Shown: positions 38,795 through 48,715, counted from the first letter of the stretch. The stretch: 64,000 nucleotides of DNA from Flavobacteriaceae bacterium R38 (GCA_009901575.1 WXYP01000006.1:62001-126000), one strand, 5' to 3'. The notes: generated by a model not told the origin, from the letters alone. Translations and numbers: made by a program.

Positions 38795-39298
38795 TTAATT
38801 CAATGCTGCCGATACTTCTGCACAATTTAACCAGGATTCATGGCTCTGTACAATTTTCCATTCACCATCTTTTTTTTGAACTATTCCAGACCAAACTAGT
38901 TGTCCATTGTATTCAGGTTTATCTTTTAACTTAATCTTAAGTTGAATAGGTAATGTAAAAGCAACTGTGTTTTCATTTAAAAAAGTTGAATTCCAACTGC
39001 CAATTGAATTGTTTAATACTTCAACAAACGGACCAATTTGATCATATGATGTTTTCAATTCGTCTAAAGATAATATTGTTCCATTATTAACATAATAAGC
39101 ATCTGAAGCATCAGAATAAAAATCTAATCCTGATTTAAAATCAAGATTATTAGAAGCGTCAAATACTTTTTGAACAACTTTTTTAGCTGAGTTTATAATG
39201 TTCTCTTTTTGAGATGCTGTTAAATCTTCTGTTTTATTTTGACAAGATTGAATTATTAATCCAACTCCTAGTACGAGTAAGACAATATTTTTTTTCAT
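38795..39298 (-). CDS. NTF2/SnoaL-like lipoprotein
   Basis: The 167-residue protein has a lipobox (LIIQSC, Cys19) and an NTF2-like fold pattern: helix ENIINSAKKVVQKVFDASNNLDFKSGLDFYSD, then beta strands with QLVWSGIVQKKDGEWKIVQSHESW near the end. Its ligand is unknown. It lies between the CocE hydrolase (6 bp upstream) and the propeller lipoprotein (6 bp downstream), so the three are one operon. Confidence 0.72.
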   Translation of the reverse strand: MKKNIVLLVLGVGLIIQSCQNKTEDLTASQKENIINSAKKVVQKVFDASNNLDFKSGLDFYSDASDAYYVNNGTILSLDELKTSYDQIGPFVEVLNNSIGSWNSTFLNENTVAFTLPIQLKIKLKDKPEYNGQLVWSGIVQKKDGEWKIVQSHESWLNCAEVSAALN

Positions 39299-39304
39299 GG
39301 TGTT

Positions 39305-41104
39305 TTATTTTTTGATAGGGATTTTAATAAAGCTGTCATTAAACCATTTAATGTCCAACGGAGTATCAGCATCTTTTATCGTTTCATTACTGACATCTTT
39401 ACCCGTCCCATAATTAAGTTGTTGATATGGGTGTTTATTTACGTTCAAAACTAATACAATTCTACTCCCTTTACTAATTTTTTTACTGGTCATCCTAACA
39501 TTGGTAAATGGAATAACGCTTTTTTCCCCCGGAATCAATAATTGTCGTTTGCTGATATCCTTTGTATAACTGGCTCTGCCAACATAAGCTATAGTTAGTT
39601 TAAAATAAGTTCCTTCCGGTGTTTGTTCGTATAATAATATGGAATTATCCATATCTTTTTTATTTATTGAAGCTTTTAATTCTCCAAAATAAGAACCGTT
39701 TAATTCGATATCTTCTTCAAAAGGCTCTGTAATAAACGAATAACCATTTCCAAGTGTAAGTGTCTCATTGACAATAGACGGAGCAAAATAATTGTTTTGG
39801 GCTTCGGGAGCTCTATCTGAGAAATCGACTTCTTGCTTAATAAACCCTTCTTTTTCAGGTTTTGATTCTGTAAGTGTGAAATGTTCTGTACTTCCGTTAT
39901 TGCCAGAATTGAATGTGGATTTAAAAGTTACTTCAGAAGGTTGATCACTTAGATAAAAAGTCAAAGTATCATTACTCATATTTTTTAAAGTTGATGCATG
40001 TCCCCAGGTGTTAGCTCCCATTACCTGGTAATTAATTTTGTCTTTAAGTAACGATGGTTTTGTACCGCTTTTAAAGATATAATCAAACCAGTTGAAAATA
40101 ATCTCTGTAATATTTATTTGAGCGACTTCGTCAATTGGATATCCCATAACATTTGCTTCTGGAGAACCTTGAGCTCCAAAATGAGAGTAAGGCCCTATTA
40201 ATAGATAATGCTCTGCTTTAGGATTGTATTTATAATGCTGTTTTAAATAATATAAAGCCCCTATTTGTCCGCCATCATAATATCCGGTAGTACTTAATAC
40301 CGGAATATTGATTTTAGCGAAATCATCTTCAAAAGGCATCATATCGGTCCAGTACTTATCATAATCCGGATGATTTAATTGCTTTTTGAATCCGTTATTT
40401 GCTAAACCGTCCAGGCTATCTAATGAACGATATGAAGTTCCTTTCTCATACCAGGATTGGTATAGATTATTCCATCTTTGAAAATCACTATACAAACTAT
40501 CGTCCAGGTATTTATTATTCATAACATAATGATACCACGGATAATGAAAATTGGCGACTATACCATTTTCCATCGGCTCTGCAATTCCGGGAGCAGCAGA
40601 GACAGAGGGCACTATGGTTTTTAATGCAGGATGCAAGTTCTTGGTAGCTGCCCACTGCGTAAATCCGACATAACTCCCTCCATACATCCCAACTCTTCCG
40701 TCACTCCAGAATTGTTTACTTATCCAGTCGATAATATCGTAGGTGTCATTTGCTTCATGTTGATAAGGTACTATTTCATCAGGACTTAACCCTTTACCTC
40801 TTGTATAACTTATAATTCCTACATAGTCTTTATTTGCAGCTATTTTTGCCCGGTCTATGTCAGTAGGACGAGCATATATGGTATGAAATAAGATACTCGC
40901 GTTAGGTTGAGTTATTGCTTTATTCCGAACTATAATAGCAGCAATCTTGGCTCCATCCCGGGTTTCTATTAAAATACTATCCTGAATCAGATATGTCTGT
41001 TCATTTTCTGTAACTTCTCTGGGTTTTTGGATGTTGCTTTTTGGTTGGCAAGAATAAAATGTTCCGATCATTAATAATCCAATAACGATATAAATACTTC
41101 TCAT
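39305..41104 (-). CDS. CocE/NonD family (S15-like) alpha/beta hydrolase, lipoprotein
   Basis: The 599-residue enzyme has a lipobox (FYSC, Cys19) and the S15/CocE catalytic domain, with nucleophile Ser144 in GMYGGSYVGFTQWAA. A probable Asp occurs in TTGYYDGGQIGAL and His in GPYSHFGAQGSP. A C-terminal beta-sandwich (about 370-599) follows, with KKISKGSRIVLVLNVNKHPYQQ as in X-Pro dipeptidyl peptidases and acyl-esterases. It would act on peptides or esters at the cell surface. First gene of a three-gene operon. Confidence 0.87.
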   Translation of the reverse strand: MRSIYIVIGLLMIGTFYSCQPKSNIQKPREVTENEQTYLIQDSILIETRDGAKIAAIIVRNKAITQPNASILFHTIYARPTDIDRAKIAANKDYVGIISYTRGKGLSPDEIVPYQHEANDTYDIIDWISKQFWSDGRVGMYGGSYVGFTQWAATKNLHPALKTIVPSVSAAPGIAEPMENGIVANFHYPWYHYVMNNKYLDDSLYSDFQRWNNLYQSWYEKGTSYRSLDSLDGLANNGFKKQLNHPDYDKYWTDMMPFEDDFAKINIPVLSTTGYYDGGQIGALYYLKQHYKYNPKAEHYLLIGPYSHFGAQGSPEANVMGYPIDEVAQINITEIIFNWFDYIFKSGTKPSLLKDKINYQVMGANTWGHASTLKNMSNDTLTFYLSDQPSEVTFKSTFNSGNNGSTEHFTLTESKPEKEGFIKQEVDFSDRAPEAQNNYFAPSIVNETLTLGNGYSFITEPFEEDIELNGSYFGELKASINKKDMDNSILLYEQTPEGTYFKLTIAYVGRASYTKDISKRQLLIPGEKSVIPFTNVRMTSKKISKGSRIVLVLNVNKHPYQQLNYGTGKDVSNETIKDADTPLDIKWFNDSFIKIPIKK

Positions 41105-41252
41105 AATAATCCTATATGTGTTTTGTTTTTTTATAGGTTTAAGGATTTGCTTATTTATTACAACAAACGCATTTAATAAATTGAGAAATATGCTTATTTC
41201 TATAATTCAATTTCTGTATTATGATATTGTAAACTACATTACTTGTCTTATT

Positions 41253-41732
41253 TTAAACTGTTGCCGGAAGTGACTTTTTTAATAATAATCCGCTAATTAA
41301 AGTGAAAATCATACCGGTAAATATTATTTGAAACCCTATGACCAGAGACAACAACCATGGTTTTATAAAAGAAATGTCTATACTTTGAGCCTGATATAAT
41401 TCAATAATTTGCTGTATGGTATCCGGTTCGATGACTGTTAAAAAAAGGTAATATGAAATGGTCATAAGTACACCGGCTAGTGCAGAAATTCCAAAACCTG
41501 CTTTTAGCGCTTCTTTAAAAGATGTAAAACCTTCGTTATCTTTTTTAAAAGCCCTGATCCCGAATACAACCGGAATAGCTATTACTATAAACCTCATTGC
41601 TTTTTTGAATGGAGGAAGATTCAAATGTTCTTTTTCCAGATAAGAAAAAATGAAGGAAACCAAACACATAGCTGTCAATATTAAACCAAATTTAAAAATG
41701 GTTTTTCGTAATATTCTTTTTTTACTTTCCAT
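41253..41732 (-). CDS. DUF4199-type membrane protein
   Basis: The 159-residue protein has four predicted transmembrane helices (about 11-28, 45-60, 75-95 and 128-152). The DUF4199 central stretch FKKDNEGFTSFKEALKAGFGISALAGVLMTISYYLF is present. No function is known for this Bacteroidota family. It lies 149 bp upstream of the CocE operon and 47 bp downstream of the alpha/beta hydrolase gene, on the same strand. Confidence 0.75.
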   Translation of the reverse strand: MESKKRILRKTIFKFGLILTAMCLVSFIFSYLEKEHLNLPPFKKAMRFIVIAIPVVFGIRAFKKDNEGFTSFKEALKAGFGISALAGVLMTISYYLFLTVIEPDTIQQIIELYQAQSIDISFIKPWLLSLVIGFQIIFTGMIFTLISGLLLKKSLPATV

Positions 41733-41779
41733 ACTAAATATTTTATCTTAAAATGTATACTTGAAAAATGAGAATAACA

Positions 41780-42931
41780 TTATAGCGTGTTTAAAAACTG
41801 TTTTATAGCTGGCCAGTATTCTGCTGCATCATTATCGTCCTGACCATTCCAAAGCACCCTGGCTCCATGTGCTCCGTCTACATCTTTAGGAATAAAATGC
41901 ACCTGGCCTTTCCTTAACTTAGTATTTTTAAGTAAATCCTTTATGCCGGCTGCTTCACGTTTAGAAGAAGTAATGAAGAAAGGTTTATTTAGCGCAGGTA
42001 AAATCTTTGCTAAAGAAGGTTTGTTATCGCCAAAATAATCTCCCGGACTAAATGAGATAGAAGCTTTTACTTTTTTATTTTCAGCAGCGGCAAACAGTGC
42101 AAAACTTGAAGAATAAGAACTTCCCCAAACAATTACTTTTTGATGGTACCTTTTATTTAAATAATCGATTGCAGCTGCGATATCTTTTTCTGCATTTAGG
42201 CCATTAACATCCTGTCCTTTTTTAGTTGCGGTTTCTATAGTTTCATTAGTATGAGCTGCGAAAGTTCCTCCTCCTCTTAAATCTACAGCTAAAGCATTAT
42301 ACCCTAATTCATTTAATTTTGGTGCTATATCTGCATATTCGTATTTGTTATAGCCCGCTTGATGGCAAAGAAGAATTACAGGTTTATTTTTATCTATTTC
42401 ATATAAATTTCCGGTTACAATTACTTCGTCTGAAGCTGCAAATGTTACTTTTTGAGCAGGATATTTTTTAGCTAATTCATCAGGAACAGGTTGCACAGCA
42501 TTAGCACTTTGTTCTACTTGTTGTTGTTGCCTTTGACGTTCTTGTCCTTGTTTGATAAGATTATCTACCAGCTCTATTTTGGTTATTTTTCCTTCATTAT
42601 CAAAATGAATTGCAGATGCTCTGTTTCCTAAACCCTGAATATCATAATTAATTAAGGCTTGTCCTTTTTTTGTTTCTTTAATAGATAATGTTTTTAAAGG
42701 GATTTGCGAAAATATTTGATTTAAGATTTGACTTTTCATTGCCGGAGGTATACCCTCAAATGCCAGTTCTGAACTTATGTATGGTAAAAGTTTTTCAGGA
42801 CTTTTATCTTTAAAAGCCAGTTTTAAAGCTTCAATTTGTTTGGTATAATCCTGGGCATTTGAGGTGTTAATGAACAAGCACATGCACAAAAAAATGAGCA
42901 TAGTAAGGGCTGTGAAATTTGTTTTTTTCAT
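41780..42931 (-). CDS. Exported alpha/beta hydrolase with N-terminal DUF3887-like domain
   Basis: The 383-residue protein has a signal peptide (about 1-26, ending NTSNAQD). An N-terminal domain (about 30-130) with YTKQIEALKLAFKDKSPEKLLPYIS resembles DUF3887. A Gln-rich linker (QGQERQRQQQQVEQ, about 128-142) follows, then an alpha/beta hydrolase domain. The latter has the nucleophile elbow GSSYSSSFALF (about residue 273) and CHQAGYNKYEY as an oxyanion loop; GAHGARVLW carries a His. Substrate unknown. Confidence 0.75.
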   Translation of the reverse strand: MKKTNFTALTMLIFLCMCLFINTSNAQDYTKQIEALKLAFKDKSPEKLLPYISSELAFEGIPPAMKSQILNQIFSQIPLKTLSIKETKKGQALINYDIQGLGNRASAIHFDNEGKITKIELVDNLIKQGQERQRQQQQVEQSANAVQPVPDELAKKYPAQKVTFAASDEVIVTGNLYEIDKNKPVILLCHQAGYNKYEYADIAPKLNELGYNALAVDLRGGGTFAAHTNETIETATKKGQDVNGLNAEKDIAAAIDYLNKRYHQKVIVWGSSYSSSFALFAAAENKKVKASISFSPGDYFGDNKPSLAKILPALNKPFFITSSKREAAGIKDLLKNTKLRKGQVHFIPKDVDGAHGARVLWNGQDDNDAAEYWPAIKQFLNTL

Positions 42932-42969
42932 GATTTTTAAATTTAAATATGTTTATAATGATTGAATTC

Positions 42970-43644
42970 TTATAAGTCTTTCTTTTTATAGAAATGAATA
43001 GAAATATATAGTGAAATAAGAAAGAGGGCTATTGTTGAAAGTAGCAGAATAATAAATGGAACAACTTCTTTTTCAGTTAGATGTATAGTAAATGTTTCAG
43101 ATTTTATTCCCCAAAAGCGTATAGCAAATACTTCTGTTAAAAAAATAGAAATTAAGAAACTCACCAACCAAATATTGATTTTCTTAAACTTAAAAAACAC
43201 AGGAAGAGATAAACTTGTTAAGATAAGAATACTGGTGAATGGAATGGCAAAGGTTTTAAATGCCAATTCTTCATTTATATTCCATACCAGGCTATCTGAA
43301 AAATAAATTTTAATGCTGTGTACTATTAACGATATGATCAGACCTATGATTCCTATAATTATCGTTGTGAAGTATTTTGATATAACAATAGATGTTTTGG
43401 AGATGGGTAAACTATTAAACAATAAGTCTCTGTTGTTCTTATTAAATCCGGTAAAAACCGGAATACATGCTAAGAGTATAATGGCTCCTATGAATACAGA
43501 ACTAGCCCCTCCGTGTTTTTGAGAGATAGAAGTTCGTATTACAGCTGTAAATACACTAAAAGAATATAACATTAAGATCTTCCATTTATAAAGATCTAAA
43601 TTTGTTATGATTAACTTCTGTATTACTTTACTACTACTACTCAT
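42970..43644 (-). CDS. ABC transporter permease (ABC-2 type, putative)
   Basis: The 224-residue hydrophobic protein has about six transmembrane segments and no ATPase motif. Segments include FIGAIILLACIPVFTGF, IIIGIIGLIISLIVHSI and IILLLSTIALFLISLYISI. It starts directly after the ATPase gene (adjacent coordinates), which makes it the membrane partner. The cargo is unknown. Confidence 0.78.
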   Translation of the reverse strand: MSSSSKVIQKLIITNLDLYKWKILMLYSFSVFTAVIRTSISQKHGGASSVFIGAIILLACIPVFTGFNKNNRDLLFNSLPISKTSIVISKYFTTIIIGIIGLIISLIVHSIKIYFSDSLVWNINEELAFKTFAIPFTSILILTSLSLPVFFKFKKINIWLVSFLISIFLTEVFAIRFWGIKSETFTIHLTEKEVVPFIILLLSTIALFLISLYISIHFYKKKDL

Positions 43645-44508
43645 CTATTTTAAATCTTTTAGGGTGCTGAAATAAATAATGTCTTCTAAATTAGCCGGAT
43701 CAATAACTACAGAATTATTATACTTTTTTCTAATCGGGTCAATTTCATTAGTGAGTGCCTCAAATCCAAATTCGTTTTTCCGAATTCCGATAAAATGATT
43801 CTCTATTCCTGTATTTAACAGATCATTCCCTCCTTTAATTAAAGCATAGCTTTCTGAAAGTTCATCTTTGGTTTTAGTAAAAACCAATTTTCCTTCTTTT
43901 AGAAAAGTGACATAGTCTGCAATTTGTTCTATATCTGTTGTAATATGACTTGAAAACAAGATCGATCGTTTTTCATGTTGCATTAATTCGCGCAAAAGAT
44001 CTAATAATTCTCTCCTTGATGACGGATCAAGTGAAGCTGTAGGTTCATCCATAATAATAAAATCGGCATGATGAGAAAAGGCAATAGCCAAAGCTCCTTT
44101 TGTGACCATTCCTCTGGACATTTCTCCTATCACTTTGTTTAGAGGGAGGTTGAATTTCTTAATAAAATCATTAAAAATTGCTTCATCCCAATTTTGGTAG
44201 AACGGTGCTATGATATTTTTTACCTGTTTAAGATTAAGATGATTAAAATATTTATGATCGTCATGTATAAATGCAATACGTTGTTTAATCTCCAGAATAT
44301 ACTTCTGCTGATCTAAACCAAAAACCTTGATATCTCCTGTATCTTTCAGTATCAAATTAAGAATGATCTTTATTAGAGATGTTTTCCCGGATCCATTAGG
44401 GCCTACAAGTCCCATAATATGACCGGGAGGCAAGGAAACAGAAATATTATCTAATTTGAAACCTCCATAGTCCTTATTCAGATTTTGTATGTCTAATACA
44501 TTTTCCAT
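43645..44508 (-). CDS. ABC transporter ATP-binding protein (YtrB-like)
   Basis: The 287-residue ATPase has Walker A GLVGPNGSGKTSLIK (about 33-47), Walker B DFIIMDEPTASLDPSSRR (about 147-164) and the H-loop SSHITTD. The signature segment reads EMSRGMVTKGALA, a weakened LSGGQ. A C-terminal extension (about 215-287) follows the nucleotide-binding domain. It lies 2 bp after the GntR gene, and the cassette matches the YtrA-YtrB arrangement known from Firmicutes. Confidence 0.88.
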   Translation of the reverse strand: MENVLDIQNLNKDYGGFKLDNISVSLPPGHIMGLVGPNGSGKTSLIKIILNLILKDTGDIKVFGLDQQKYILEIKQRIAFIHDDHKYFNHLNLKQVKNIIAPFYQNWDEAIFNDFIKKFNLPLNKVIGEMSRGMVTKGALAIAFSHHADFIIMDEPTASLDPSSRRELLDLLRELMQHEKRSILFSSHITTDIEQIADYVTFLKEGKLVFTKTKDELSESYALIKGGNDLLNTGIENHFIGIRKNEFGFEALTNEIDPIRKKYNNSVVIDPANLEDIIYFSTLKDLK

Positions 44509-44510
44509 AA

Positions 44511-44888
44511 TTAGAGGTCTTCGTTATATAAAATAGTCAGTATTTGTTTTAATTCATCCAGGCTAACCCCTAGTTTATGAGCTTTATTTACCGTCTCAGA
44601 CATCATATCTTCAATAGATTTCATTTTTTTTTCACGTAACAATTCTTTGTTTTGCATGGCTACAAAAGAACCTTTTCCTCCAACCGTATCTATAAAACCT
44701 TCTTTTTCCAACTCTTCGTAGGCTCTTTTCGTGGTTATTACACTAATTTGAAGCTCTACAGATAGTTTTCGTATAGAAGGTAAAGCATCTCCTTCTACGA
44801 GTTCTCCAGATATAATCTGACTCTTTATTTGTTTGCATATCTGCTCATAGATAGGTTCAGGCGATGCATTTGAGATAATGATTTTCAT
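44511..44888 (-). CDS. GntR-family regulator, YtrA subfamily
   Basis: The 125-residue protein has a GntR winged helix (about 11-75): PIYEQICKQIKSQIISGELVEGDALPSIRKLSVELQISVITTKRAYEELEKEGFIDTVGGKGSFV. A short two-helix C-terminal part typical of the YtrA subfamily follows, rather than a ligand-binding domain. It is the first gene of the ABC cassette and probably represses it. A repeated ACTGTATAT at 44940-44958 may be its operator. Confidence 0.88.
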   Translation of the reverse strand: MKIIISNASPEPIYEQICKQIKSQIISGELVEGDALPSIRKLSVELQISVITTKRAYEELEKEGFIDTVGGKGSFVAMQNKELLREKKMKSIEDMMSETVNKAHKLGVSLDELKQILTILYNEDL

Positions 44889-45221
44889 ATTATCAGTGAT
44901 TGCAATTTATTATTAGACGATCAATCGCTTATTTTGTTACTACTGTATATACTGTATATATGCAATAATACAATATTCTTTTTAAAAAAGGACTGTAATT
45001 AAGAGTTTTTTGATAGGAAATATGAAGTTTTAAATTTTAAAACTTTGATTTATAGTGTTTTAATTGTCTGTTGTTTATGGAATATAAAATAATAGCTTGA
45101 TTTAAATAAACATAACTTTAAACCTTATTTTGTTAATCTTTAACACTTTCCAGACTTATTATCAATATTTAAATATATTTGATAAGCTTAAATATACCAA
45201 TCACAAAAATAATATGTTAAT
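44889..45221. other. Divergent intergenic region between the GntR cassette and the amidohydrolase gene
   Basis: The 333-bp region has no credible reading frame. On the left, the direct repeat TACTGTATATACTGTATATA (44941-44960) is a candidate GntR operator for the leftward cassette. On the right, TATATTTG at 45174-45181 is a good -7 element for the rightward gene, about 41 bp before its ATG, but it has no clear TTG at the -33 position. The middle is A+T rich and shows nothing more. Confidence 0.55.
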
Positions 45222-48200
45222 ATGCGAATACTCAATAAAATGAGAGGTTTGAGATGCAATAAATTTTCTGCTCTTATAATCTTTCTAGTAACGAATTTTT
45301 TTATCGGAACGGTTTATTCTCAGAAAAAAGATTCCTTAAGTAACCAATCAAAGTATAAAGACCTTCCGCTAGAAAGTGGACGAATTCTAAAGTTTGATAC
45401 AGACGAAGGCAGCTGGTTATCATTAGATATCAGCCCGGACGGAAAAACGTTAGTATTTGATATGTTGGGAGATTTATATACACTCCCAATAGGAGGTGGA
45501 ACCGCCACTCGTATTACAGATGGATTAGCGTTAGATACTAATCCTAGATTTAGTCCGGATGGTAAGGATATTGTCTTTACTTCAGATAGAAGTGGAAATG
45601 ATAATGTCTGGACGATGAACTTAAAATCTAAAGAGACTAAACAGATTACAAAAGATAAAAAAGGAGAAGTACAATCTGCAGATTGGTCACCAGATGGAGA
45701 TTACATAGCAGTGTCTAAAGGGAAAAGAAGTCTAAAGCTTTTTATGTATCACAAAGATGGAGGAGGAGGTTCTCAGTTAATTAAAGAACCTGCAAATTTG
45801 AAAGTGATTGAACCTGCTTTTAGTCCCGATGGCAAGTATATTTACTATTCGGTACGTAGAGGTGCCTGGAATTATAATGCACAATTACCGCAATACCAGA
45901 TTGGAACATATGATCTTGAAGATGGTACCAGAAATACAGTTACATCAAGATATGGTTCTGCTTTTTCAACCACCTTATCAAATGATGGTAACTGGATGGT
46001 TTATGGAAGTAGATATGAAGAGAAAACAGGTTTGGTTTTGAGAAACCTGAAATCGGGAGACGAAAAATGGTTAGCTTATCCTGTACAAAGGGATGAACAG
46101 GAATCTGTAGCTCCTTTAGGGGTGTTACCTGCAATGACATTTACTCCGGATGATAAAGAAGTTATTGCATCTTATGGAGGTAAAATTTATCGTATTCCAA
46201 TAGCAGGAGGAGATGCTGTAGAAATTCCTTTTAAAGTTAATGTAGAACTGGCAATAGGACCAAAATTAGAATTTAAATACCCAATCTCTGATGAAAAAGA
46301 ACTATTTGCAAACCAGATTAGAGATGCAAAACCCTCTCCGGATGGAAAGCAATTGGTGTTTAATGCATTGAATAAAATATATGTGATGAAACTTCCTGAT
46401 GGTAAGCCAAGAAGGTTGACCAAAATGGATATTATAGAAACGCAGCCTAGTTGGTCTCCGGATGGAAAAGAAGTGGTATATACTACATGGTCTGAAGAAG
46501 ATGGCGGACATTTATATAAAGTAGGGGTACGATCTAATTCGACTCCGGTGAAGTTGACTAATGAGTCTGCTTTATATGGAAAACCGGTATGGTCTCCAAA
46601 AAACAATAGAATAGTTTTTACAAAAGGAAGTGCTCAAAGTTTTAGAAATGCCTATTTGAGAAGAGCTTTTTCAGGTACTGAAGATTTAGCCTGGATACCT
46701 TCTACAGGTGGAGATGCTACATTTATTGTAAAAACAAGAGGACGTAATAATCCGCATTTTGTAAATAGTGATGACCGTATTTATCTAAGTAGTGGAAGAG
46801 GGTTAAGTTCAATTAGATGGGATGGAACAGACGAAAAAGAAATCTTAAGTGTTACAGGGATAGTTACTTTTGGAAATGCTACAGACGACCATGATCATTC
46901 ACATCTTAGTGATGGTATCCCTGAAGAAAACGCACAAGGTGCACGTCCGGTAGAAATGTATATGCAGCCAACAGGAGATAAGGCAATGGCGTTAATTAAC
47001 AATGATGTATATGTGATTACTGTGCCAAAACTAGGGCATACGCCAAGAATATCGGTTGCCAATCCTAAATCTTCACAATTCCCGTCTATTAAACTCACTC
47101 AATTAGGAGGTGAATTTCCAGCCTGGTCTGCAGATGGAAAAAAAGTGCATTGGTCTCTGGGAAATGCACATTTTATTTATGATCTGGTTCAAGCTAAAAC
47201 TGAAGAAGAAAAATTAAAAGCTGAGAAGAAAGCAAGAAAAGAAGCGCTTTCTAAATTATCTGAAGAAAAGCGTAAAGAAGAAGAGAAGAAAGATAAAGAG
47301 AAGGCAAAGAAGGAGAAAGGTTATGAAGCAACAGAATTAGATATAAAAGTAAGAATAAACAGAGATATCCCTAAAGGAACTGCTTTGATAAAAGGAGCCA
47401 GAATCATTACTATGAAAGGTAGTGAAGTGATTGAAAATGGAGATATTTTAGTGGTAAATAACAGGATTAAGGGGGTGGGACCTTCAGGAAGCCTGACTGT
47501 ACCTAAAGGAGCTGAAATTATTGAAGCCTCAGGAAAAACTATTATCCCCGGAATGGTAGATACACACTCGCATTTAAGGGTTTATGACGGAATTCATAAG
47601 AAACAAGTGTGGTCATACGCAGCAAATTTAGCATATGGAGTCACTGCATCTCGTGATCCACAAACAGGAACAACAGATGTACTTACTTATTTTGATTTGG
47701 TTAAAACCGGAGAAATGCTAGGGCCAAGAGCTTATTCAACAGGGCCCGGATTAGGATCCTGGGCATATTATTTAAAAAGTTTAGATCATACTCGTGATGC
47801 ATTGAAAAAGTATAGTAAATATTACAATACGAATACTATTAAAATGTATAATGTTGGTAACAGGCAACATAGACAATGGGTTATTCAGGCATCTAAAGAG
47901 CAAAAATTAATGCCTACAACAGAAGGGAGCCTGGATTTTAAAAGAAATATTACAGAAATTTTAGATGGTTATCCGGGACATGAGCATTCTTATCCGGTTA
48001 CACCACTTTATAAAGATATCATACAAGCAGCTGCAAAGTCTAAAATTGCATACACTCCAACCTTATTAGTATCATATGGAGGGCCTTGGGCAGAGAATTA
48101 TTTTTATTCAAGAGAGAATCCTTATGATGATAAAAAACTGGCATATTTTACACCATATACAGATTTAGCCAGTAAATCCAGAAGAAGACCAGGTTGGTTC

Positions 48201-48629
48201 AGAGATGAAGAACATGTTTTTACAAAACATGCTGAGTTTGTAGAAGATTTGGTAAATGCAGGCGGATTGGCAGGAATTGGAAGTCACGGACAATTACAAG
48301 GGTTAGGTTTTCACTGGGAACTTTGGGCAACGGCTTCAGGTACTTCAACCTGGAACGCTTTAAAAATTGCGACTATAATTGGTGCTCAGTCTATTGGATT
48401 GGACGGAGATATTGGTTCAATAGAAACTGGTAAACTGGCAGATTTAATTATTTTAGAAAAAAATCCGTTAGATAATATCAGAAATACCAATACTATCTTA
48501 CAAGTGATGAAAAATGGTAGATTATACGACGGAAATACGTTAGATGAGGTATATCCTAGAAAAAAGAAAGCCGAAGGCTTCTGGTGGCAACAAGCAAAAC
48601 CAGCTAATTTGCCAGGTGTCAAAGAATAA
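45222..48629 (+). CDS. Exported TolB-like propeller fused to an amidohydrolase
   Basis: The 1135-residue protein has a signal peptide (residues 1 to about 33, ending VYSQ). A long propeller with PD40 repeats follows (about 60-660), in which SPDGKxxxF motifs recur (SPDGKTLVFDM, SPDGKDIVFTSD, SPDGKQLVFNA, SPDGKEVVYTT and others). A Lys/Glu-rich coiled-coil linker occupies about 664-705. The amidohydrolase domain (about 720-1115) carries the metal motif PGMVDTHSHL with H782 and H784, PGHEHSYPVT, and GIGSHGQLQGLG. The fusion is known in Bacteroidota, but its substrate is unknown. The start could also be the ATG at 45240. Confidence 0.85.
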   Translation: MRILNKMRGLRCNKFSALIIFLVTNFFIGTVYSQKKDSLSNQSKYKDLPLESGRILKFDTDEGSWLSLDISPDGKTLVFDMLGDLYTLPIGGGTATRITDGLALDTNPRFSPDGKDIVFTSDRSGNDNVWTMNLKSKETKQITKDKKGEVQSADWSPDGDYIAVSKGKRSLKLFMYHKDGGGGSQLIKEPANLKVIEPAFSPDGKYIYYSVRRGAWNYNAQLPQYQIGTYDLEDGTRNTVTSRYGSAFSTTLSNDGNWMVYGSRYEEKTGLVLRNLKSGDEKWLAYPVQRDEQESVAPLGVLPAMTFTPDDKEVIASYGGKIYRIPIAGGDAVEIPFKVNVELAIGPKLEFKYPISDEKELFANQIRDAKPSPDGKQLVFNALNKIYVMKLPDGKPRRLTKMDIIETQPSWSPDGKEVVYTTWSEEDGGHLYKVGVRSNSTPVKLTNESALYGKPVWSPKNNRIVFTKGSAQSFRNAYLRRAFSGTEDLAWIPSTGGDATFIVKTRGRNNPHFVNSDDRIYLSSGRGLSSIRWDGTDEKEILSVTGIVTFGNATDDHDHSHLSDGIPEENAQGARPVEMYMQPTGDKAMALINNDVYVITVPKLGHTPRISVANPKSSQFPSIKLTQLGGEFPAWSADGKKVHWSLGNAHFIYDLVQAKTEEEKLKAEKKARKEALSKLSEEKRKEEEKKDKEKAKKEKGYEATELDIKVRINRDIPKGTALIKGARIITMKGSEVIENGDILVVNNRIKGVGPSGSLTVPKGAEIIEASGKTIIPGMVDTHSHLRVYDGIHKKQVWSYAANLAYGVTASRDPQTGTTDVLTYFDLVKTGEMLGPRAYSTGPGLGSWAYYLKSLDHTRDALKKYSKYYNTNTIKMYNVGNRQHRQWVIQASKEQKLMPTTEGSLDFKRNITEILDGYPGHEHSYPVTPLYKDIIQAAAKSKIAYTPTLLVSYGGPWAENYFYSRENPYDDKKLAYFTPYTDLASKSRRRPGWFRDEEHVFTKHAEFVEDLVNAGGLAGIGSHGQLQGLGFHWELWATASGTSTWNALKIATIIGAQSIGLDGDIGSIETGKLADLIILEKNPLDNIRNTNTILQVMKNGRLYDGNTLDEVYPRKKKAEGFWWQQAKPANLPGVKE

Positions 48630-48654
48630 GAATCTTTAAGTAGAATATAAGTAC

Positions 48655-48693
48655 AACCCGCTTTGTAATTTAAAATCACAAAGCGGGTTTTTT
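48655..48693 (+). terminator. Terminator after the amidohydrolase gene
   Basis: AACCCGCTTTGT (48655-48666) pairs with ACAAAGCGGGTT (48678-48689) around an 11-nt loop, then TTTT. The converging hydrolase gene ends at 48716, so it may serve both. Confidence 0.88.
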
Positions 48694-48715
48694 AATATAA
48701 TGGTATGTGTGCTAC

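Noticed and set aside
46187-46606. Minus-strand frame of 139 codons inside the amidohydrolase gene
   Set aside because: It mirrors repeated PD40 codons of the true gene; repeats in the coding strand create long antisense frames.
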